64,000 nt of DNA from Parelaphostrongylus tenuis (taxonomy: Eukaryota > Nematoda > Chromadorea > Rhabditida > Metastrongylidae). The notes beneath the pieces were generated by a model. That model was given only the letters and a program-made list of their open reading frames with translations, did not search any database and was not told where the DNA came from. The stretch lies in NCBI GenBank assembly GCA_019055375.1, contig JAHQIW010005360.1, positions 419,377-483,376 on the forward strand, written 5' to 3'. Below are positions 58,601 to 64,000 of this stretch, one piece after another (the first letter of the stretch is position 1; each line of letters starts with the position of its first letter). The position numbers and the translations under genes are program-made.

Positions 58601-59937
58601 TAACAACTTCGATGCCCTTGTATTAAATATAGGGTCTTAGCAGAACAAAGGTGGCGGTGGTGTAGTAGTAGCACGCACGCCCACTATGAGCGAAACGCGG
58701 ATTCAAATACCTCCTGAGGTCTGAAACCGTTCAAATTACTGAGCATTCTTCATACTTCTTTATAACATCACGACACTTTATCTACTGTGCTATTCTAAGA
58801 TTTATTTCCACTGTCTCACAATTATAATCCACCTTTTTGATAGATTTGTTTTGATATAATTCATTTTGATGTCTCAAAACAGTCTTACTAAAGTATCCCA
58901 GAATATCTTTTGTTTCGAGTGTTTTCTTAAGACCACAGCTCAAATTTCAATATGCCTGGTAATCATTATTTGAGCCACGCATGTCAGTGGTCTGTCAATG
59001 AGGGCTGACTTATAGAGCCCGATACACGTGTTTCGATCTTGCGATCTCGTCAGTCGGGCAGTTGCCATCTCTCGTCTTTTGCTAATCTCTGTGGGTGCTC
59101 CAGTCCCCACAATAAGAGTTAGCGACGACGTACGATTTACACTCTATGTCCAGTAAAGAACTCACCAAACACAGAGTGTTGTACACTCGAATGCTCGTGG
59201 CTAGTATATTCAATATGTCCTGTCAGCCCTCATTGACAGACCACTGACATGCGTGGCTCAAATAATGACTACCAGGCATATTCCCAGAATATTCACCACA
59301 TACAGCCGCCTCCCACTGTGAACCAGGAGGGACTTTTGTCAGACAACTCAGATAGTGATTCACCAGCATCAAGTACGAAAGGCTTAGTAAGGCCCGGATA
59401 GCGACCGAGCCAACGACGATATACGAGTTACAGAGCAGCTAACCAAACACTCGCCCCTAGTCTCCTTCAATTTATGGAAAGAAAAAAATTTATCCGGCTC
59501 TTATCAGTGCTGGCAGTCATAATGTAACTGTATCGCAGTATAAGTGCTTTCAAAAATGTAATCCTGATGTAATTTATTTTCAAAAAACCAAAAAACTTTT
59601 CTTGCGGTCACTGAAGATTTTGCCAAGAAACATTATCAATTTCAGCAAGTGCTTCTAATGAAAGTGATAATTTCGTTTGCTAAGATATGATGATGATTAT
59701 ATCTCACGTCTGCTCCTAAAAGAATATCTGCGTTTGTACAACATTTTCAAGGCACCTGATATCGGGTAGATTTTCATGTAAATTTTAAGATTAGAGCTTA
59801 CATTTCAGACAAGCGGTGCCTTTTTCAATCCATCAGCGATGAGTTATAGTGGATTCGGTGGTGGAAACAACGCAGCTCTACAAAGAAATTTCCCAATTTA
59901 TGGATCGAACATGACCAACTATTCGAAATGCTTGTGA
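49625..59937 (+). CDS. ast-1: ETS-domain transcription factor, FLI/ERG class (ast-1-like)
   Basis: Nuclear DNA-binding transcription factor; in C. elegans the FLI/ERG-class ETS gene ast-1 specifies dopaminergic neurons and axon paths. Seven exons, 240 aa: 49625-49687, 50125-50203, 55906-55953, 56229-56355, 56616-56749, 56917-57059 and 59809-59937. All phases agree and the total (723 nt) is a multiple of three. The conserved run DPYQILGPT, then [14 protein letters not shown], starts the ETS domain (about residues 67-151). The winged helix continues with [38 protein letters not shown] and [20 protein letters not shown]. Recognition-helix Arg124 and Arg127 are present. [13 protein letters not shown] then leads to a low-complexity Gly/Asn/Ser tail. 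The odd Cys136 sits where this class has Thr. No Pointed domain is seen. The start is the only in-frame ATG in exon 1, but upstream ATGs occur in another frame (see findings). The family assignment is secure; the exact ortholog name is an inference. Confidence 0.88.
50125..50203 (+). CDS. ast-1: ast-1 exon 2
   Basis: CTAG acceptor. Encodes [20 protein letters not shown] and PQKHQN, with a phase 1 GTAAGT donor that joins exon 3 to give [10 protein letters not shown]. Confidence 0.75.
50800..51066 (-). CDS. coding-like segment, Cys-rich, in ast-1 intron 2
   Basis: The minus frame reads [39 protein letters not shown] and [20 protein letters not shown], stopping after FTCKLF. C..C, PVCG and a later Cys faintly resemble a Kazal domain, but two expected cysteines are missing. 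Other frames are also open in this GC-richer patch. A nested gene, a relic, or chance. Confidence 0.22.
51357..51721 (+). CDS. coding-like exons with a TSP1-like motif in ast-1 intron 2
   Basis: Exon 51357-51465 (TTTCACAG acceptor, GTAGAG donor) encodes [20 protein letters not shown], with cysteine spacing C-x3-C-x9-C like a thrombospondin type 1 repeat. It splices in phase to 51549 onward (ATTACAG), encoding [20 protein letters not shown] and [15 protein letters not shown], open to TAA at 51719. Could be a nested extracellular-protein gene or a relic. No start found. Confidence 0.32.
51838..52113 (+). CDS. second TSP1-like segment in ast-1 intron 2
   Basis: The frame includes [39 protein letters not shown] and DTCAW, close to the TSP1 layout 'CsxSCGxG...R...C...C...PC...CPxW'. 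The usual Cys after the Arg pair is replaced by Val. A small exon at 51739-51823 ([17 protein letters not shown], donor GTAGGT) may precede it. Confidence 0.35.
   Translation: MNLSNSITSFRLYSCECTVSCGKALIRLPIRVTVGMANKVRPNQSPCTSCFVEQLQNTDPCDTCAWLVLSRSSIGISFYSIVLCLKILFLY
52508..52766 (-). CDS. coding-like terminal exon, unrecognised
   Basis: The minus frame reads [40 protein letters not shown] and [20 protein letters not shown], stopping after PQSLPAT. A TAATCAG acceptor-like site lies near 52766. Protein-like composition, no family recognised. Confidence 0.27.
53405..53600 (-). CDS. coding-like terminal exon, unrecognised
   Basis: The minus frame after a GTCTAG acceptor-like site reads [39 protein letters not shown] and [20 protein letters not shown], then TGA. 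Locally GC-rich. No family recognised. Confidence 0.25.
53601..55905. other. rest of ast-1 intron 2
   Basis: No convincing exon. A 122-codon frame at 54116-54484 is low-complexity and lacks splice context. The length of this intron and its GC-richer blocks would suit cis-regulatory elements, but no motif is called. Confidence 0.35.
55906..55953 (+). CDS. ast-1: ast-1 exon 3
   Basis: TTTCAG acceptor. Encodes [17 protein letters not shown] (first and last residues split across introns), the linker just before the ETS domain in FLI/ERG proteins. Confidence 0.9.
56229..56355 (+). CDS. ast-1: ast-1 exon 4: ETS domain first half
   Basis: Acceptor ATTGAAG (non-canonical, but fixed by phase and homology). 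Encodes [20 protein letters not shown] and [14 protein letters not shown]. Phase 2 donor GTTGGC. Confidence 0.93.
56616..56749 (+). CDS. ast-1: ast-1 exon 5: ETS recognition helix and wing
   Basis: TTTAG acceptor. Encodes [40 protein letters not shown] and FDFQ. Donor GTAAAG, phase 1. Confidence 0.96.
56917..57059 (+). CDS. ast-1: ast-1 exon 6
   Basis: Acceptor CTTAAG, non-canonical. Encodes [20 protein letters not shown], conserved at its start with FLI1, then [16 protein letters not shown]. Phase 0 donor GTGACG. Confidence 0.85.
57930..58385 (-). mobile_element. mariner-like element relic in ast-1 intron 6
   Basis: On the minus strand the transposase reads [38 protein letters not shown] and [17 protein letters not shown] (the D-P-S-D-Y catalytic region kept). 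The C-terminal '[13 protein letters not shown]' piece follows after a frameshift. The end GTTAGGTCGAGGAAAAGTTC resembles the end of the 29700 element. Confidence 0.75.
58651..58735 (+). mobile_element. tRNA-derived SINE family 1
   Basis: GGTGGTGTAGTAGTAGCACG (A box), CGGATTCAAATACCTCC (mutated B box) and TGAGGTCTGAAACCG. In ast-1 intron 6. Confidence 0.65.
58914..59284. mobile_element. palindromic relative of the 390-bp RTE insertion
   Basis: Nearly perfect inverted arms of ~60 nt: 58949-59009 starts AATATGCCTGGTAATCATTA, and 59222-59282 ends GACTACCAGGCATATT. The interior carries CACGTGTTTCGATCTTGCGA, TCGTCAGTCGGGCAG and ACACAGAGTGTTGTACACTC, matching the insertion at 6835-7224. No coding capacity. 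Confidence 0.75.
59809..59937 (+). CDS. ast-1: ast-1 exon 7 and stop
   Basis: ATTTCAG acceptor. Encodes [37 protein letters not shown] and TGA at 59935-59937. Confidence 0.8.
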   Translation, partial: TSGAFFNPSAMSYSGFGGGNNAALQRNFPIYGSNMTNYSKCL

Positions 59938-60298
59938 TTCGTATAGATCGATGTTTCTGCCGCCAGTAAGCTCTTTACTCATTTTATTGTTGATCAATGA
60001 GCAAAAAAATCTTTGGCTAGCAGTATGAAGAAGTGACTAGTATGTCAACTATTACTAATCTAAGAATATTGTAAATTCACTCACATTCTAGTCAGTCAGC
60101 ATAGATGTTCATGACGGGCAATGCTTTAATCAATGTGTAAATATGATAAGGCTATCCGTATTAACCATAAGAAGGGTGAGATTGTTGCTTCAACACGGTG
60201 TTGTGGCCTATTCTGGCTCGGTCACAGTACGCTCTTTAGCTATTTTAGTAGCATTCACCTCGTTTATGTTGTTCTTTCAATGTCTGATGTAACTTGAA

Positions 60299-60304
60299 AA
60301 TAAA
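60299..60304 (+). promoter_or_regulatory. AATAAA poly(A) signal of ast-1
   Basis: AATAAA about 360 nt after the ast-1 stop. Confidence 0.45.
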
Positions 60305-61076
60305 TACTGATGCTTTCGTGTATACAGGACGAAATACACAATAGTCACTAATTTGCTAATATTACATGTTGCGTCATCCTCTAGTGGATATCGTAATCAC
60401 GGCTTATCAAAGGACGACTATGGGGAAATTGTTTTCTTTACCTCATGGATCACATGAGGCACTTATTTATATAACTCTCCCACCATTTCAATTTGCTACA
60501 GATCTCGAAAGGATATTTTACTGCGACATTTTTAAATGAAGGACGTCTGAAAGTCCTCAACTTTCTTAGACCGCTTTTATATGGAATGTTATCTTCACTA
60601 CCTTGATGCACACGTATACTATCGTAGCAATACTCTGTGCACATAGTCTTTGAATAGCACGAGCTGCTGTAAATACTTTTATTCCACACTATAAATTTAT
60701 TCCTTTTCCGCTTTATTTCATTTCTACTAATTTACAAGTGGTCAATTAGTATCATAAATAGCCGTTTGGTATAAAAGAGCACTGCCGAGGGAGGCCTTTC
60801 ATTTAGGCGGTCACAAGGGCGAATTGTCCTCAGGGGTTTCAATACTCCGTCGAAAATTATTTCTTTCAGCTATATATTCTCTCTCCGTCTGGAACAAGGC
60901 GATTCACGTGTTTAACTACATTCATCACTCCACGCCTAACAGAAGAACATGTAAATGGTAAACGAACACATATAGAGTATTTGTCAAGGCGACCAGAATA
61001 TATTTATCTAGAGTGAGATTTCCTTTAACAGCACTATTTTACTCTATATGCGATGGGGATACTCTTCGGCTGCTTG
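60305..61076. other. intergenic, no supported gene
   Basis: AT-rich. Nothing recognised. Confidence 0.35.
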
Positions 61077-61827
61077 GAAACAAATGAAAAACCGATCTAA
61101 ATCGCTACAGCTAAACTTTCCTTAAAAGTGCTAGTGAGCATTCAAGACGTATTCACAAAAGCCTTTCCTTGGCATTGCTACAAACGATTCTTGCCTTGTA
61201 GGCCCGCATATTTCTCGTCAGACAGAGCTTTCAAATGGACTATTCGTAATTATTCAATAGCGTGAGTTTCTAATTCGAACGCCGTGGTTGTAGCCTAAAA
61301 AAAAACCGTTTCTCTGAAGCGCAGCAGATAAAATAAATTGAATTCGCATATGTAGGCAAGGATCTTTGGCCGATTCATGTGCGTGTGCGTCAGGCGACCA
61401 CGTGAACTGCTGACGCAACACTTCTCTACGCGTTCATATACCCAAATGATCAACTCATCATCGAACGCCGTCGCCTCATCCGCGGGCATGTGAATTGGCC
61501 AAAGACCCCTTTGCTCACACATGCGATTTCAGCTAATTTTACCTGTTGCGTTTAAGAGGAGCGGCCTTTTTAGCATATTAGCACAGCGTTAAAATCAGAA
61601 ACGATCACGTTACTGAATGATAACTAGTGGTCTAAAGAAAATGCTCTGTCCGACAAAAAATGTACATGTCTGCAAAGCAAAAAATCTTCTTCTGTAACAA
61701 CGTTAAAAGGTTTTCTCGTAATTCAGCTCCACGTAGCTTTGCCTGAAGTCTCAGCATTCGGATGCTCATTAACACTTCTATGAAAAGTTCCTCTTCAGCG
61801 AATGAGATAAGTTTGTCGTTTATCTCC
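61077..61827. mobile_element. non-autonomous TIR DNA transposon, copy 3 (~750 bp)
   Basis: The left end GGAAACAAATGAAAAACCGA and TAAATCGCTACAG is mirrored on the right by CTTCAGCGAATGAGATAAGT and TTGTCGTTTATCTCC. The subterminal AGCATTCGGATG and TCTGTCCGACAAA blocks are shared with the copies at 11131 and 27253. Confidence 0.6.
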
Positions 61828-61832
61828 TCATA

Positions 61833-62145
61833 GAGAACGCATGCGGCGCAGCGATTAGAGGTGCTCTGCGTCCACACACGAGGTCAATGATTCGTCCTCG
61901 CGCTCATGGCTCACCATGCCATCCATCCCTCCGGGTTCGGTGAATTGGTACCAGACAGGTCTCAGACTTGTCTGGGAGGATAAGCAGCACTGACTAGGTT
62001 CAGCGGGAGGCCACCGCGAGACATTGTAAAGGCCAGATATGCATTCAATCACCTCAAACGAAGCTAAAAATTGAAATCGAATACATGGCGCATCCCTCAG
62101 ACACTGATCAACGCCGAGAGCTTTATCCTTTAGCTTTATCCTCCT
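61833..62145 (+). mobile_element. tRNA-derived SINE, family 2, copy 2
   Basis: The head has CGGCGCAGCGATTAGAGGTG (A box) and AATGATTCGTCCTCGCGCTC (mutated B box). The acceptor stem is partly lost. The body (GGTACCAGACAGGTCTCAGA, GATAAGCAGCACTGACTAGG, AAGGCCAGATATGCATTCAA) is colinear with copy 1 at 14089-14383 and ends GAGAGCTTTATCC. It abuts the TIR element on its left. Confidence 0.8.
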
Positions 62146-63506
62146 CATAACCACAAAGAACTCATTGTGTACTGAATGCTCAGTGTAACTCCATTTCATG
62201 GACTGTTGTTCGCACTGGCTGTGATAATAGTGTTAGAAAGACTATAGCATTGAATTTATGCACATACCTTTGGAATTACTCGGTAAAAGCTTGATCTGAT
62301 TGAGCGATGTCGAAGCAGTCCAGGTAATTGATCGGAATGTTCATTTATTCGAAAGGTCGTCCTTTTTCCGTGCCACCTCGCTTCAAATCCCTCACGCCCT
62401 ATAACAAAGAAATAGTGGTCATCACAAGAGGGCTTGTATTCCCTTTATGGTTTTTACCAGGCACTATACGGTTTGCAGAAATTGTTGAGTACATTCCGAA
62501 GCTACCCATTTTTTTACATGTTTTGACAGCACATGTCAGACTTCATCGGTATATCTTTCATATGGCCTGCTTTCGGATATGCACCATTTACAAAGACCTT
62601 CGAACTATTTCAGTGTGCTATCTGCTACTGCTTCATTTTTTCCGTCTTTATGAATGCCCTAAAATTCTAGTCGAGTTGACCATTCTAGAATCTTGTGACA
62701 GCCATTCTGGGGTGTTCGTATGTGAATCAGAGATAATGGGAAATTTTTGAAACAGTTTAATACCAGCTTCCCATTCTGATGGGGATAAAAAGGTTGGTGA
62801 ACGTGATGTAGGCTTGAAGCAGCACCGTGCTCGTGAAGCATTGCACCGCTATGAAGCAACTAAATAGTGCCCTCATCCTTGTTGCATTATTTATGATTCC
62901 AAACACTTTCTTCAACAATATAAACAGAGCGTGAAGTTTTCTCTTCCTAATCGATGTAATAAATGCGCTTTGAACTGTAAAGGTCATTTGAGAGAAATCG
63001 TATAGGGAACCACTGTAGAAGTATCAAGTTAGTAATCTGTTTATTCCATTAACAGATTACTCTTTATTCAGCATGGAACCTCTGCAATAGTATCACTTTG
63101 AGTATAACTGCTGCGAATAATGCATCCTCTTCCGTTTTCCAGATTTTTTAGCTGCAAATTCAGCATTGAACTCGACAGGAAATTTCTCTTTCTGCTACTC
63201 GGAAATTGAAATAGTGAAAAAGCGTTTATGTTTGCTTCCACTTAAGCCATACTGATTATGATACCGTACTTATTAGTCTCTCACTTTTTATTAGAAAATG
63301 GTATTTTGATATGGCAATGGAGGATTCACTCTTGCCCGGTCTTACTAGATAATGCCCGATTAGTACTTGATTTCTCAAGTGTACGTCTTAGTAGTATAAT
63401 TCCTTGCTAATGTTATGTCATTATGCAGTATTCCAGGACTTGATTCATATGCTCTCGCTCATAATACCAGAATTTGAAATAATTTATGTTTTATACTAAA
63501 TCGGAA
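62146..63506. other. no supported gene; one 140-codon frame
   Basis: A plus frame at 62328-62750 is hydrophobic in places but has no splice context, no recognised receptor motif and no homolog I can name. Not called. Confidence 0.3.
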
Positions 63507-64000
63507 GGAAGGGGGGGGGGGTACTCGAGGGGGGGGGTGACGCGTGTAGGTCGAGGTGCGTCCGAAACTAAATGCGCAGCGCGGGCGGCTGAGAGGGGGG
63601 GCGATAAGGAGAAACTAAGAGTAGGCCAGGAAGGAGCGGAAGGGAGAAAAAAAGGAGGGGGGAAATGGAAGAAGGGGGGAGGGAGAGGGGAGAAAGAAGA
63701 GGGGAGGGGGGAGAAGGGGAAGGGAGGGGGGAGAAGGGGAAAAGGAGGGGGGGGGGGGGGGAAGAGGGAAGAGAAAAAAAAGAGAGATGAAGAGAGGGGG
63801 GGAGAGAGTAGAGAAGGACAGGGGGGGGATGGAAGAAAAAGAGGAAAAAGAGGAGGAGAGGGGAAGAGGAGGGAGGAAGAAGGAGAGAAGAAAGAGAAGA
63901 AAGAGAGGGGAAGGAAGGAGAAAGGGAAGAAGAGAGGAAGAGGGGGAGGGAAGGGAAGGAAGGGAGGGAGAGGGGAGAGGGGGGGGGGGAGAAGAGAAAG
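63507..64000. repeat. G/A low-complexity tract at the window end
   Basis: After a short mixed stretch (to about 63600) the sequence becomes almost entirely G and A with long G runs and no regular unit. It starts abruptly and reaches the window end. Confidence 0.85.

Noticed and set aside
62328..62750. 140-codon hydrophobic frame, possible chemoreceptor
   Set aside because: No receptor motif or ordered transmembrane pattern, and no neighbouring exons.
1..64000. CRISPR arrays, operons with ribosome binding sites, phage or viral genes
   Set aside because: Spliced nematode genes, SINEs and mariner/RTE elements show animal nuclear DNA; no regularly spaced repeats and no viral hallmark genes were seen.

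Overview
The window looks like nuclear DNA from a strongylid, probably hookworm-type, nematode. The reasons are AT-rich sequence, many small introns beside long transposon-filled ones, mostly TTTCAG-type 3' splice sites, decayed RTE-type retrotransposons of the kind common in hookworms, mariner relics, and two conserved animal genes of nematode type: a TWK potassium channel and an FLI/ERG-class ETS factor resembling C. elegans ast-1. This placement rests on recognised family features, not on a database search. There is no sign of prokaryotic, viral or organellar sequence. Layout, left to right: 1-130 is the last exon of an unrecognised gene. 1579-2936 (+) is a small four-exon gene for a probable tail-anchored membrane protein. 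3.5-8.4 kb holds two head-to-head RTE retrotransposon relics, one split by a 390-bp insertion. 8.4-22 kb is intergenic DNA with mariner debris, a TIR element, SINEs, AT microsatellites and a third RTE relic on the minus strand. Scattered minus-strand coding-like segments (18.2-23.6 kb) may be a degenerate or unrecognised gene. The main gene runs from about 23.6 to 42.9 kb (+). It is a two-pore-domain potassium channel whose exons continue in phase, through the cytosolic tail, into two tandem fibronectin type III domains and a short acidic tail. The 17-exon model is 1,941 nt, an exact multiple of three. Its introns carry SINEs, a TIR element, mariner relics and a palindromic MITE. 43-49 kb is mostly non-coding with a few coding-like segments. 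From 49.6 to 59.9 kb (+) is a seven-exon ast-1-like ETS gene (723 nt in frame, 240 aa). Its 5.7-kb second intron contains coding-like pieces, including thrombospondin-type-1-like cysteine motifs. 60-63.5 kb has another TIR element and a second copy of a tRNA-derived SINE. The last ~490 bases are an almost pure G/A tract, probably a contig-end artefact. The two main genes are unrelated in pathway as far as the sequence shows: one sets membrane potassium leak, the other regulates transcription. Nothing suggests an operon; each has its own poly(A) signal and the gap between them is several kilobases.
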